This document shows positions 21,084 to 32,261 of a stretch of 64,000 bases of DNA, piece after piece. Position 1 is the first letter of the stretch; each line of letters starts with the position of its first letter. Source of the stretch: Blastobasis lacticolella (Eukaryota > Arthropoda > Insecta > Lepidoptera > Blastobasidae); NCBI GenBank assembly GCA_905147135.1, contig LR990051.1, forward strand, positions 17,451,115 to 17,515,114, given 5' to 3'. Below the pieces are notes generated by a model. It saw nothing but the letters and a program-made list of their open reading frames with translations, was not told where the DNA came from and did not search any database. The translations under genes and the position numbers were made by a program.

Positions 21084-21178
21084 ATCAACGAGATGCGGAG
21101 TGTGCTAACCGTTCCCGTGATCTCGTTGATAAAGAGAATATGAGGGGCAACGTGGTGGTTAAAAACCACCACGTTGCC
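21084..21178 (+). other. Two strong hairpins in the R1-type 3' UTR
   Basis: ATCAACGAGAT (21084-21094) pairs with ATCTCGTTGAT (21120-21130). GGCAACGTGGTGGTT (21146-21160) pairs perfectly with AACCACCACGTTGCC (21164-21178) around a 3-nt loop. Such 3' structures can be the RT recognition site in LINEs; here that role is inferred. Confidence 0.6.
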
Positions 21179-21197
21179 GGTGGGTAGGAAAAAAAAG

Positions 21198-21452
21198 GTC
21201 GTAAGCACGTTGTAGAATGTGTTTATGCACTGTTAGTATAATAAACATCAGACAAACCTTAACAAACAACTTTACTGATATTTAAACAGCTTATCCAATA
21301 CTTGCAATTGTTTTACTGCAGTATTGTTAACTTGACATTTGTGATTGGTGGTCGCATTCCATTCTGAAGAAAATAATGTATTGATCTTCTCGGAGGTGCT
21401 CAAAATGGCAACACTGAGGATGCGCTTATAAACGCACGTGTAACGTTGTATC
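21198..21452. other. Non-coding sequence
   Basis: Nothing recognised. Confidence 0.4.
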
Positions 21453-21587
21453 AGGGGCCATGAACACTTATAGCAGAACTGCCCTGCTTAGAACGAGACA
21501 GCGCTATACGTGTCACATAAGCTTGTCTCGTAAATCCGAAAGCAATTCTGTAAAGGTCCTGCTATAAGAGTTCATGGTAATCCCCTG
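21453..21587. mobile_element. Small MITE-like inverted-repeat element
   Basis: AGGGGCCATGAACACTTATA with GCAGAAC at the left (21453-21479) pairs with GTCCTGCTATAAGAGTTCAT then GGTAATCCCCT at the right (21557-21587). About 135 bp, non-coding. Confidence 0.5.
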
Positions 21588-23595
21588 GTTCTGTATTATT
21601 CTGTCATAAACTAAACAACAGCTGTTCAATTTATACACGAAATATAACTTACCATACTTCTGAGTTTAGTTCCTCTAGCAGTACATTCTAGTACGTAGAT
21701 GCCATTACCGCAACAATCTACCGCAAGCTAGAGTGCCGTCACAAGACACTCAAGTTTGAGCTCATTAGCTGATTGGACACCCGACTCCTCAAGACAATTA
21801 TTTGTTCAACAGCCTACTAAAAATACAAAAGTTCAAGTTCGTATCTTGAGTAAATTTTCCTTGCAAAGAATATTGGACGGAGAGAAATATTACCGTTCAC
21901 GTACTTGTACAGTCGCGTTCAAAAGTGCTTTACTACTTTTAGAGAAAAATAGCCTCTCAATTTTCATTTTATTTTAGTAAATGTTGATGTATGGTTACTA
22001 TAAAGTAAAAAATATTTGCACGTAATGTTAATTTTTTTTAAGTAAAAATACCATTAGTAGTAGTAAAAAGGAAAACTGAAGAAGTTATTTTTAATAACAA
22101 TAAAAAACAACTACAAAGGATATTGGTAATATTTTTATTTTGAAATATTTTCGACTTTAATCCTTTTCTAAATGCTATAAAACCTTTCAACAGCTTCACA
22201 GAAATTCGAATTATAAGGTGGTAATGCACTTTTGAGTGCGACCGTCCCCACTTGTACAACCTACCCACCCGCATTCTGAGGACCCGGGCCTGGATATGGT
22301 TAGAATAAGATGTTACTCTACCTCAATATAATAAGTTGTTTTTGAATAAAGTTACATAGCAAAAACCAACATTATTGATGATTACAAGAACTAACCTTAC
22401 CTGAAGGATATGAGGCTTCGTCCGGAGAAATTAGATAATGTACTTGTTGTAGACCTGCAAACGATCGCCATGCCGCACTGATTTTTTAGGAATGGTATCC
22501 TAGGTAAATTTTTATTTCGTGTGAGTCCCACGGGCCGCCATGTTACTAATATCATATATTTTACAATACTTAGGGCGGCTTATACCAAATTCTCAAACGT
22601 ATTTAAATTTATAGTTTAACAAAAAACTACATACATAAAACGTCAAAAGTAATTCTTAAATGCATTCAAGAATTTGAAGAAGCCTCATATCATTATGATT
22701 GAACTTCACATAAGGAAAGTTCGTTTAATCATCAATTCAATTACAATTTATTTCATTCAAACATCAGAGTTACTTCAAAACTTAATGAAAAGGGAATGTG
22801 TTTACTACTCATTATTATCATGGTTTTTCTTTATTCAGGTGGTTGGTAACCACCAGAATTGCATTGTATGATAGTTATTTAAATTATATGCGATACTAGA
22901 AGTTGGATTACAGTTTAAACAGATTGATTTGTAATCTACAAATCAATTAGGCCATTAGTAAATTATCGGACTTGAGGCCCAGGGGTATCGCCAATAAACG
23001 AACTATGGTTTAAACTGTGGTTTGAAATATTTCTTTATTTCTTTTTTAATGCGCTGCTGACCTTTAAAATCCCGGGTCTGTTTGCTCCGGCAACAAAAAG
23101 GCAATTGCTCTTCCAATGGCAAAGCCGCGGTTCCCCGAATCCCCACCCCACAGCCAAACATGCACAACCCATTTCGAACCGAAAACAAAAAGAAAATTAT
23201 CATCGTTTCTTTTTTACCGCAATCTGGCAAAACATTGAGCCGTCGTTTTATAAATTGCCGAGCATTTTCATTCATTAATTTTATATGTACACGAAATCCT
23301 TTTAGCTTTAGGGTAAAATATTACCAACTGGTTTCGTTGAAATAACCCAATTAAATAGTATGTGGGTGGTCGTTCTGAAAACAAACATGATTTCAAAGCG
23401 CTTTCAGCACTATGCAAATATTTAAATAGCGAACGTGGCACAAATTCGTAGTTACAGAGTAGCTGTAGCAAACTTTACGTACATATTTGTAGACGGAATA
23501 TTAAATGAAAACACCGCTATGACAAATTACCGCTGTTAACCCGAGCTACAGAGATATACAGGATGAATTCGTAATCGACGTGCAAGTAGATATTT
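21588..23595. other. Long AT-rich stretch without a supported gene
   Basis: Several 60-90 codon frames lie on both strands (for example 23003-23345), overlapping each other with no domain. A GC-richer patch at 23070-23170 stands out but no coding frame can be argued. Confidence 0.45.
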
Positions 23596-23599
23596 ATAC

Positions 23600-23890
23600 A
23601 GGAGGTGACAGTTTTGTATCCGAATTCTAAAAAAGGAAGGTATTATAAAAAAGTGTGGTTCCAAAGGAACTTTCTCCCACGCACACTAAGATTGTGGAAT
23701 GAACTACCTGGAGAGGTTTTCCCTGGAGATCATAACATAGGTTTCTTCAAGAAAGGAGTTAAAAGGATTTCACGGGGTCGGCAAAGCGTGGGTGATGCCC
23801 CTGGTATTGCAAACGTCCATAGGCTGCGGTGACTGCTTACCATCAGGCTGGCCATAAGCTTGTTTGCCACCTTAGTAATATAAAAAAGTG
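23600..23890 (+). pseudogene. LINE C-terminus and 3' tail (CR1/jockey type)
   Basis: The frame reads WFQRNFLPRTLRLWNELPGE and continues VFPGDHNIGFFKKGVKR, the usual LWNELP...FKKGV end of CR1/jockey-like LINEs, followed by the tail shared with 1150-1275 and 39229. 5' truncated. Confidence 0.7.
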
Positions 23891-24030
23891 ACCTTTATTT
23901 GTAATTTTTAAATAGATCTTAAGTATGTATATGTCGCAGCCATCTGGTTAAATCAGCCATTTAATGAGAAGGCTAGTCCGTTAACTAAACTCCGGTATTC
24001 AATTGAATGCCTAGGCTGAGCGTTGATTGA

Positions 24031-24433
24031 TATATATGTCGCAGCCGGATGGTTAAATTAGCCGGTTAATTAAATGGCTAGCTTTTTAAGCAATTATTTA
24101 ATTGAATATTTGCCAAATTCATTAACTTTGAAAGTAAAGTCTAATGAACGATATTGCCTCGACTTTACGGAGCTCTTCCATTCATTGTCATAATGCTAAC
24201 CTAAACTAACCGAATAGAAACCTAATGCAAACTATTATTTTACTTTGAAGTTATTGTGGGTAGGTTAGCATTGGAACAATGTGTGGAAGAGCTGCGTAAA
24301 CTCGAGGCAATATCGTTCTTTCAACATAACTTTAAAATCTTATGAAACTGGCGAATTTTCAACTAAATAATTGCTGCAAAAGCTAGCCGTTTAGTTAACT
24401 GGCTAATTTAACCATCCGGCTGCGACATATATA
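24031..24433. mobile_element. Fully palindromic 403-bp foldback MITE, nested
   Basis: Termini share TATATGTCGCAGCCGGATGG. The arms match to the centre: CGATATTGCCTCGACTTTAC near 24150 is inverted as GTAAACTCGAGGCAATATCG near 24300, and ATGCTAACCTA is inverted as TAGGTTAGCAT. It lies inside a larger element with the same kind of ends. Confidence 0.75.
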
Positions 24434-25106
24434 CCATTAAACGTTTAACTAGTTGGCTTACAGTTAGCCAGCCCTTTAAAGACGGCTGACGAAAAATCAG
24501 GAAGGTGATTAAAATTTAGTTCAAATTTTAGCCACTGCAGCGCTAGTAGTCACCAAAACAAATATGGCGTCAGACAGCTGGTACAGCAAACAAAGTTTTT
24601 GTTTTTTTTTGTCTTGGATTGAATTAAAGTGGGGACATTTAAGTAAAAGTGTGACAACATGTATGTGCCTGTTATTACACCGCCGGCTACAAGATTTCAA
24701 GAAAAATTTGAGTCTAATCTGACTGAATACGAACAACAACATCTACTTAAGTTGATTGTTAATATTTGTGAGAATTTGTTTCTTTAGATTTGTATTTAAA
24801 TTGACGTGCCTACAATAATAACTTAATAATCCAGTATTATTTTTTTCATGGTCCCAATAAAAAACATGGACCACCGAAAAACTTTTAGAGGTTACGAATA
24901 AAGTTCTAAAAGCTAGGGTGTTCACGAGTTCCAAATAATGCAACACACAGCCTGTTTTAAGAATAAAATGCTATGCAGTTCTAGATGCCACAACAGTTTG
25001 AGCTACGTTAATGAATAAGTACTAAATTTTGAGTACCTCCAAAGTATTTTACAGTACATGTTTTTAATATTATAAAATAAGAAAGTTCTATTATTCGTAT
25101 TTAGAC

Positions 25107-25145
25107 ACTACTTCTTACTATTGATATTTCATAGTAAGAAGTAGT
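25107..25145. other. Perfect 15-bp hairpin
   Basis: ACTACTTCTTACTAT (25107-25121) and ATAGTAAGAAGTAGT (25131-25145) with a 9-nt loop, within the larger DNA element. Confidence 0.5.
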
Positions 25146-25629
25146 TAATAAGTTATAAGTTTAAATGTTTTATTAAATGTTTTATTGTGTTATAGGTACT
25201 CACAATATAATTATATGTAAACTTACTGAATTTGTTGCCACTGAGAATTTCTTTTTCTAAATAAAAGTGATATTTATTAATTAGTTCTTTTTTATCTTAA
25301 GTAGGCGTCATCATTGAAATTGCTAACTCATGGTCACTCCAGCCAAACATCGATATCCCCTTTAACAAAGCGGCTAAATAACGTTTAGCCAAGTAGTTGA
25401 ACGTTACATTTAACTACTTGGCTAGTTGTCCTTTAACCTATCAATTGAATGCCGGCATTTGATTGAAGGACTAGTCCGCTCATTAAATGGCGGATTTAAC
25501 CAGATGGCTGCGACATATATACTGTATAATATAACAATGTATAATTATAAAATATGGAAGTAGTGATTGTTCGAAATATAGCTAATAGATAGCATTGAAC
25601 GCAACACTGATAATACTCATGAATATGGC

Positions 25630-25935
25630 GTATTAAGCTAACATACGGATGTGTCGGAACTCCAAACCCCTCGACCAACTACTGAACCGATTTCAATGAA
25701 ACAAAGCTAAGCCAAACTGTTTTTTGCCTAGGGAGGCACACGGACGGATGCTCCACCTGATGGAAAGTGGCCACTGTCGTCCAGGACATCTGCAGCTTAA
25801 GGGAAGATGCAGTGCCGGCCTTTAAGGTACCTGTAGACATGCTTTTTGAAGGACACCATGTTGTAGTGCAGAGGAAAGACTTCAAATAAAGATATCCGCA
25901 TCGAATTCGATCCATCCGTTAGCCGTCCGGAGCTA
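25630..25935. repeat. Dispersed repeat split by a LINE-tail fragment
   Basis: CTACTGAACCGATTTCAATG and CCATCCGTTAGCCGTCCGG then AGCTACGATGCC belong to the repeat at 17240-17475; between them, about 25745-25870 matches the LINE-tail-related piece at 9121. Confidence 0.4.
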
Positions 25936-25956
25936 CGATGCCACACACAAACCAAT

Positions 25957-26046
25957 TTTATTTATTTATTCATTCATTTATTTATTTATTTATTCATTCA
26001 TTCATTCCTTTATTTATTTATTCGATTTTTTTTTATTTTTTTTTTC
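25957..26046. repeat. (ATTT/ATTC)n microsatellite
   Basis: A run of TTTATTTATTCATTCATT units followed by a T-rich tract. Confidence 0.8.
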
Positions 26047-27105
26047 ATACAGTTTTACAGCAATAAAATTTAGTTATAACACCAAAAAAAAATAAACTTA
26101 CCTACAGCTAGCTATTGCCCGTGCAGAAATCGGTTTTACATTTCGGACCCGTTCACGCGGGAATCACATTAAACGGGATAAAGTACCTATACCATATGAG
26201 TTATTCTGGGTTATAAGCTTTATTACTGCCAAACATCAAAATCCGATCAGTAGTTTTTGCATGAAAAACTAATAAACATCCATCCATCATTCCCAACCAA
26301 CTCTATTTAGTTTCATATTAAGTGTACACTCAAATTTTATATTTTTGCCTAAAGGTAGACCACAGCGGTCTAATTTCTAATTATCCAAGACCTGCATTTA
26401 ATGTATAACCTGTTTGTCACAATAAACATATTTTATTGATTACAAACTTTCGCATCTATAATATTAGTTGGATATTTGGTGGTGGTGTTAGGTCTGTTCG
26501 ATACACACCCTGTAAAGCGAATTGAAAGCTGTATCTAATAGTAGCTGTGTATACACTTGTAGCAGAGAGGGTGCTCCACTCCGACTATGAATATTCGGTA
26601 GCTATCAAGTTTATCAGGGAATTTCCTCTCGCTTCATCCATCATCTAGTAGCTACGGTATAATAAAGCACAGTAGGGTTTATATTTACATCGTCACTAGC
26701 ATTTGCCAGCGATTTCGATCGCGTAAAATCCGGTTATGTCGTGTTTGTGTGAGAACTACATTAAAGTTACCCATAGATACCTCCATTTATCTAGACACCT
26801 TAAAAACTTTTACATTAGTAAGACTAGATGTTAATCCTTTTTTTAGGATACTCGTAAATCAAGGTACTGTCAGCGGCAGAGTAAATATTAGGAGGGGTAG
26901 CTGACTGTAAGAGATAAAAACCCGCAATTGCTTACAAAATCGTTAAATCGTTCGAAAAATTTAATGATTGTGTGTGGGTCCCCTAATAAATCTTCTCCAC
27001 TGCAGGAATGAGTAAGTTGGCGCTTGGGAGGGCCAAATATAGTTTAGGACTTTATTTAGCTCTTTGTAGCCACTTGCATCATAAAGACCTATAGCATTCG
27101 TCTTT
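26047..27105. other. Non-coding stretch with Helitron-like remnants
   Basis: CCGATCAGTAGTTTTTGCATGA near 26245 and a similar phrase at 44395-44415 belong to a dispersed, Helitron-like repeat. The rest is unassigned. Confidence 0.35.
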
Positions 27106-27108
27106 TGA

Positions 27109-27350
27109 CGACCTGAGTGGTTCAGTGGTCAACATGCCAGTCAACCACGCAAGAGGTCCCGGGTTCGATTCCCGGAAGGGCAGAAATTTAACTGATGAAT
27201 TTTAATTTCTGTTACAGGTCCTGGTGTTCTATGTATAATAAGTATGTATTTAAAAAAAAAGTATATAGGTAGTATATCAATTACCTAGCACCCATAGTAC
27301 AAGCTTTGCTTAGTTTGGGGCTAGATGGCGCTGTGTGAATTTGTCCACAT
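27109..27350 (+). mobile_element. SINE family B, near full length
   Basis: tRNA-Gly-like head with GAGTGGTTCAGTGGTCAAC and a perfect GGTTCGATTCCCGG B box, then GCAGAAATTTAACTGATG, GTTCTATGTATAATAAG, CTAGCACCCATAGTACAAGC and GGGGCTAGATGGCGCTGTG. It could still be transcribed by RNA polymerase III from the internal boxes. Confidence 0.85.
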
Positions 27351-28225
27351 TTATTTATTTATTTTTAATGGCCAATACGATTCGGGTATCGGTTCCTGCC
27401 TATTAGAAGGCGAACGCTCGCGTGAATGCAAGCAATTCAAAAATAGGGCCCCTGGTTGCTGAATTTATGTTAACTTTCATCCCCTTTCCATATCTGCATT
27501 GTACATTGTAATTGTGTATTGTTGTAGGCAATTGCAATTCACATTTTTGTTAACCGCCCACGCAAAAAGGAATGGAAAAAGTTTTCCGTGTGTCTGTGGC
27601 ATCGTACCTCCCGAACAGACGGATCGATTTTGATGCAGTTTTCTTATTTGAAAACCAGTTTAATCCAGATAGTTTTAGCATGATTTAATTAAAATAAGTT
27701 TCGTTGTCAGGGTATTGGGATTTTCCTAACTGTATCCGAATAGGAAAATGGAAATTTGGATGCCACAGAAGAGTTTAACCATCTACCTGCAAAAACACAA
27801 AAAGGTACTTTCTCTAACTATACAGTTTCTATCCCCGAACCCGCCAACAACCCAAACTATTCTGCCAACAATTTCACCGCAACACAAAGCCACATGTCTG
27901 TGGTTGAACAAACTTGTGAATTAAACTCGTGTCAGTTAACACACGGTTTCTGTGACTATACTGCGGTTTTAGCGCTCTGAAATTGTCGGAGATTGGTGGT
28001 TAGGCTTGTGGTCTCCAGTAATGTAGGGGCACGAGTGAGTGCTTTTTGCTAAGGAGCTATGGCGGAGTTTTGATAATCTTATCCATTAAGTTTATTAAGG
28101 CTAGCTTCGAAAACATCGTCTACTAAAACGCGGAAATTATCTTTTTTTTTCAGCGGTCAGCCCAATGCTGGTAAGCGCTTCCTTACTGTCGCCCATAGCA
28201 TCTACGATACATGCATTTAGGTTGC
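27351..28225. other. Non-coding stretch
   Basis: 27570-27700 shares the GTGTGTCTGTGGCATCGTAC...GAACAGACGGATCGATTTTG repeat with 11520-11640. A 74-codon frame at 27756-27980 has no recognisable domain. Confidence 0.4.
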
Positions 28226-28442
28226 AGGCAACAAACATGCAGAACCGCAGGTGCGTTGTCTCTGTGAGGACTAAGATTAAATGCCTTATTGCGCTGGCTA
28301 CCTTATCCTTCAAACAGGAGCACAACAATGCAAGCATTATTGCTTGGCGGCAGAAATTGATTAGGCGGCGGTACTATCCAGGCGAACTCCTCAGTCTTGA
28401 ACTCTGTCAAGAGGAGGGTGGTAGGTCTCTACCTACCAACTG
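28226..28442 (+). repeat. Dispersed repeat X
   Basis: ATGCAGAACCGCAGGTGCGT, CTGTGAGGACTAAG and GCGGCAGAAATTGATTAGGC match, inverted, 43787-44014. Family unknown; it lies directly against the LINE fragment that follows. Confidence 0.55.
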
Positions 28443-28448
28443 ATAAAG

Positions 28449-29117
28449 AATTTCTGCAGTACCTACAAAACTCCAAACCAATACGTTTCGTTTTTGGGCT
28501 ACGAAAGTATGACCATATTTCTTAATTTCGATCGCAGCTTAAGTGGCTCCCAATACGTATGCGTAGGAATCTCCACATTCTCTCCACACTTTACAATGTC
28601 CTTCACAACCCCTCCGCTCCCTCCTACCTCCGTGAACGATTCCTTTTTTCCCGGTCGCAAGACAAGCCTAGCCGTTCCAACATTAAGTCGCTACTGGCTA
28701 TTCCTCCCCACCAATCCGACTTTTTCTCCTACTCTTTCGCTGTACATGCTGCAAGATTGTGGAATTCTCTGCCTCATGAAGTACGTGATAGTTCCTCTAT
28801 CACGATGTTTAAGAAGCGCGTTAAGGAGCATTATCTCTCTCTATCTGTCTAATATTGTGTATATATGTATGTATTGTATATATGTATCTATATATGTATA
28901 TTTTTTGTTAGGTATATGGTATATATGTAGAAATTTATCGATAGTTTTATGTATTGTGCACGTCTTAAACTACTTCCAGTCATCACGTTCTCTTTGCTGT
29001 AGGCATGCTGGAAGATATTTCTTTTTAGAAATAAGTAGTGCCTTTTGTGTCATGTATATATTTGCCAAACCTTTGTTACCATTTTTGTGTGCAATAAACT
29101 ATTTATTAAATAAATAA
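28449..29117 (+). pseudogene. 5'-truncated CR1-group LINE, relative of the 60.6-63.5 kb element
   Basis: The frame from 28455 reads LQNSKPIRFVFGLRKYDHIS, a stop (TAA), then FRSQLKWLPIRMRRN and, in the frame starting at 28559, an end with ARLWNSLPHEVRDSS and FKKRVKEHYLSLSV. It follows the C-terminus of the 971-aa protein at 60585-63500 residue by residue (FGLRKYDHISEFRAKLKWLP there). The stop replaces a Glu codon. After the ORF stop near 28852 there is about 265 bp of 3' UTR with TATATGTATG repeats, ending ATTTATTAAATAAATAAA. This shows what the 3' UTR of that family looks like. Confidence 0.8.
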
Positions 29118-29724
29118 AACTCCGAGATTGTTACATGACTATTTAAATTACAGCTGTGCCTTGACGGGACTTTGTGGCGGCTTCAAAATTTCGGGATATT
29201 TTAAAGACTATAACACTATAGCACTTACAGTGCCTGATCGCATTGAACTTTAGGTGACGCCTAAGTTGATTTCAGATATTCCTAACAAGAAAAGCATTAC
29301 ACCAATCATCCGCACTGGAAAACTTCGTAATTCTTGTAAACTTGTCCTTTTTCAAACTTGATCTTTTTCTAACTCGTCATCTTTTTCAACCTTAGCTGTA
29401 AAGTAAATTCGCTAAGTCACTTTTATCTTTGGCACCGATTTTGTGACGTCCTTACGAAGTGAAGTTCATAGGAACATCTTAAGGCGATCACTTAAGCATC
29501 GCCTGAGTATAGTTAGTGCAAGGCTTAGGCTTCAAACACGTGAAACTTCAGTCATCTTCAAATGACGAAATGGAGAATTTCCTTTGACAATTTAATTCTT
29601 TATTCCTTGATATTAACAAAATTATTGTGCTATGTTTTGAAAAGATTAACTCCTAAATCGTTTAGGCTAGATATCTAGATAAAATATGGTTTATTACTCA
29701 GAACTTATTGAATTTTATTTAGCA
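29118..29724. other. AT-rich non-coding sequence
   Basis: Nothing recognised. Confidence 0.45.
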
Positions 29725-29726
29725 TA

Positions 29727-29965
29727 AAACTAGCGACTTCGTTCGCATGGCGTGTTACCCCTACTCTACTCTACCACACACCTACCCTACATCCACCTAG
29801 CCTACACCTACCTAACCCCTACCCACCCTTTTTGTCTTGCCTATAAACCTTCGTCTAGAATCACTTTACGTGTTGATAAAATCCGTTGCATACTTGTAAA
29901 GATCTAAGTCTACATAGATACAGACGGCTGGAAGCGATTTTAATTATACTATGTATATAGATAAT
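29727..29965 (-). mobile_element. Helitron-like non-autonomous copy, antisense
   Basis: Begins ACTAGCGACTTCGTTCGCAT and carries the CCTACCCTTTTTG, AACCTTCGTCTAGAATCACT and AGACGGCTGGAAGCGATTTT blocks shared with 41128 and 41753. Confidence 0.5.
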
Positions 29966-29969
29966 CGAT

Positions 29970-30250
29970 CGAGTACGTAACGAGTACATCCATGGCACCC
30001 TTGGCGTGACGGATATCGCAGATAAGATCGAGGAGTAAGCCTCAGGGATATGTGGGAAATAGGTGCCTGAATCTGCCGGTATCAGGAAAGTGGGCGATCT
30101 AAGAAGCGATGGATAGACATCGCTGAGTCGAATGCGAGAGCCAACGGCTTACGACGAGAGGATGCCGAATACCGGGCGAAGTGGAGAAGATTGAGTAGGA
30201 ACGCGGTCCCTGGCAGAGGCCGGGATAAGCGCTAGGACGACGACGACGAC
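29970..30250 (+). pseudogene. RTE-type LINE 3' end
   Basis: GTGACGGATATCGCAGATAA, GTGGGAAATAGGTGCCTGAA, GATGGATAGACATCGCTGAG, GGGCGAAGTGGAGAAGATTG and GGGATAAGCGCTAGGACG encode the decayed ...YVGNRCLNLPVSGK... end of an RTE-like protein. The tail is (GAC)n. Confidence 0.7.
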
Positions 30251-30914
30251 TATGTAAATAGATTATATACCTAATATTTACTTTGCAGTTTTCATATTGA
30301 GACATTGAGATTGACAACGGGAAAAGTACCTACAAAAAGGGGTCTCGAGATCGCTAGTGAGAACGTAAATATACTTAAAACAACTCATGGGGTTCTTCAA
30401 AAGGCACGTCTACAAGTACCTTAAAAGGCACCGCATCCCTTAGATTCTAGTGTCCTGTCCTTCACAACCTTCGCGTCCGTGGAACGTCCGTCTGTGTACC
30501 TCCCTAAGAAAAGGAAATCGGATTCAACCTGTAAAAAACTTCGAACAAAAAATGGAAGAGAAAAAGCCCAAAGTTTTTCACCTGGGAAAAGCCCACACAA
30601 ACCTACATGATAAATACGCAACGTACATTTTTCACCGCGTAATCCTGAAGAACAGTAGCGATTTGTCAAAACCTCGGCAAATTGCCCACTTGTCGAGTTG
30701 ACTTTTCCCCCATGAGTAATGGTGGGCAGCTCTGTATTTATTTTATTTTATTTAGTAGGCTTTCGTACATTAATTTTAAAGGAGCTGAAAATTGGAACAT
30801 CATCAATATTAGTATTCCTTCCAAATAATAACATTGATATTCGTTTCTAAGTTAATTGAAATTTAAAATATCGATGTACTTAGTAATAATTGGTTTGTGA
30901 TTATTTCAGATATA
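30251..30914. other. Non-coding stretch, nothing recognised
   Basis: Overlapping opposite-strand frames at 30421-30701 have no domain. Confidence 0.45.
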
Positions 30915-31185
30915 TAGAATAGAATGGAAAAGAAAAATATTTATTGACAGATAAAGAACATCACAATAATAAAATAACATTAAAACGATAAGTACAATAC
31001 ATACTCGATAAGTACCTACATCAACAAAAGAAAAGACAAAAACATAGTTATATTTAATACATAGGTAGATAGGTAGGTAGGTACAATGCCGTTGCATACG
31101 GGTGTGTTTGGTGTGAAAGGGACCTCACTCAGCTTTTTGCTCTGACGTAAACAGAAGCTCTGGTTTTCTGTGCGTCCTGCTGAAT
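30915..31185 (-). mobile_element. Probable LINE 3' UTR, antisense
   Basis: ATAGAATAGAATGGAAAAG, AATATTTATTGACAG, a TAGG microsatellite (31062-31083) and AAAGGGACCTCACTCAGC resemble the reversed 3' end of a jockey-like LINE. No coding part is present. Confidence 0.35.
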
Positions 31186-31910
31186 ATGTATAGCAATACT
31201 CGTACATATATAATATTCTAGGTAATAAACTGCACAGGTATACAACAAAATATGTATACAACTTTGTTCTGCCTATTGTCAAATTAACTTCTATAATTTC
31301 TTACCTGAAATACGAGGTATCCTAGTTCAGGGAAATTATTATTTACCTTTTACTTGTTTTAGATGTTAAATTGTAATGTATTCAAAGATTATATTCTTTC
31401 TTTTATATAATAGAAGGAAGCAAACGAGCGAGAGAGTAACTCTCTTTAACTGTTAATCGTAAGTGAATGGATGAAATGGCAATTTTCTAAGGAAATATCG
31501 TAGGGAGCAAGTACAAAAATCTTGGTACTAAAAACTATTTACTTGACTGCAAAGTAAGTACTGTGATGTTTGTACTATACACTAATATTCTCATTACAGT
31601 CTTGCAAATAGCTATCATGAGAGTCATCTTTATTCATGAAGGCAGTAGCTGCCTACGTAAACAAGAAAATGTTTAATCTAACTTTCAATTCAGAGACATA
31701 CTAAGTTACTGTTCCAAATTATCTGCATACAATTTTCAAACTTAGATGAATCTTGGGTACCTAGTTATTGAGCTCAGGCTAGAAGGTAACATTAAAATTT
31801 TAAGAATATGTCTAATAAAAACTACTTGATTGTACATTTCAGCAAAATATATGGGTCATATGCATTAAGTCTTTTAAAATTGATGAAATATAATTTTCAT
31901 TTCTTTGATA
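31186..31910. other. AT-rich non-coding sequence
   Basis: Nothing recognised. Confidence 0.45.
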
Positions 31911-31913
31911 AAA

Positions 31914-32258
31914 GTCCTGGAGCACGAGGGCCTGGGGTCCGCCTTGACCATGATCCAGGATTTGGCGATCAGGCAATTACAGTGGAGTGACTACCATCTG
32001 ACCTCCGTGAACCTGCTACCAGGGGAAGTTCCTCTGATAACTGAGTCTCGGAAGTCAGATGGCAGTCGCTTCACTGTAATTATCTGATCTGCCGAATCCT
32101 GGATATTGGTCAATGCGGACCGTGGGTCCTTGTGCGCGAGATCTCAAGGTTAAACATTCACGATGTTTTCCCTCACGGTAAAAGCATCGGTTAACTCAGA
32201 TAAAATAGTGCATGGCTGCAATGGGGATCGAACTCGGTACCTGTCCGTAAGACATTAG
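31914..32258. mobile_element. Rearranged SINE-A: antisense, sense and antisense pieces
   Basis: 31914-32036 is antisense body (CCTTGACCATGATCCAGGAT...GACCTCCGTGAACCTGC). 32050-32150 is sense body (GGAAGTCAGATGGCAGTCGC...GAATCCTGGATA). 32158-32255 is antisense again (CACGATGTTTTCCCTCACGG, then a worn head). The middle piece is inverted relative to both sides. Confidence 0.7.
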
Positions 32259-32261
32259 ACC

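Larger units (their letters stand above)
20440..21197 (+). pseudogene. R1-type LINE 3' end, split by a SINE
   Basis: Removing 20512-20865 leaves one frame, RLITVVGVDLSFPTIMSCMV followed by GNKRSWEAVITFCEEVRSQK, which matches the last part of the minus-strand R1-type protein (VTAVGTDLSLP..., ...TIFCETVITQKE). Its stop is at 21014-21016. The 3' UTR contains two hairpins and ends GGTGGGTAGG plus an A-run near 21197. A one-base frame slip precedes RLITVV at about 20450. Confidence 0.75.
23928..25520. mobile_element. Large MITE/DNA element with long inverted termini, carrying a nested relative
   Basis: Left end TATATGTCGCAGCCATCTGG then TTAAATCAGCCATTTAATGA is the inverse of the right end near 25490-25520; similarity continues inward through CTAGTCC and CGG-TATTCAATTGA. 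Excluding the nested copy it is about 1.2 kb. No transposase is readable inside, so it is non-autonomous or an eroded autonomous element. Confidence 0.65.

Noticed and set aside
27109..27190. Functional tRNA-Gly gene
   Set aside because: Only the A- and B-box regions match; the acceptor stem does not pair, and the same head with the same body recurs at 12505 and 39926, so it is a SINE.
27756..27980. 74-codon frame as a small gene
   Set aside because: No domain, no splice or promoter support, and repeat material lies on both sides.
30421..30701. Overlapping opposite-strand frames of about 80 codons
   Set aside because: They overlap each other on opposite strands with no domain or repeat similarity to support either.
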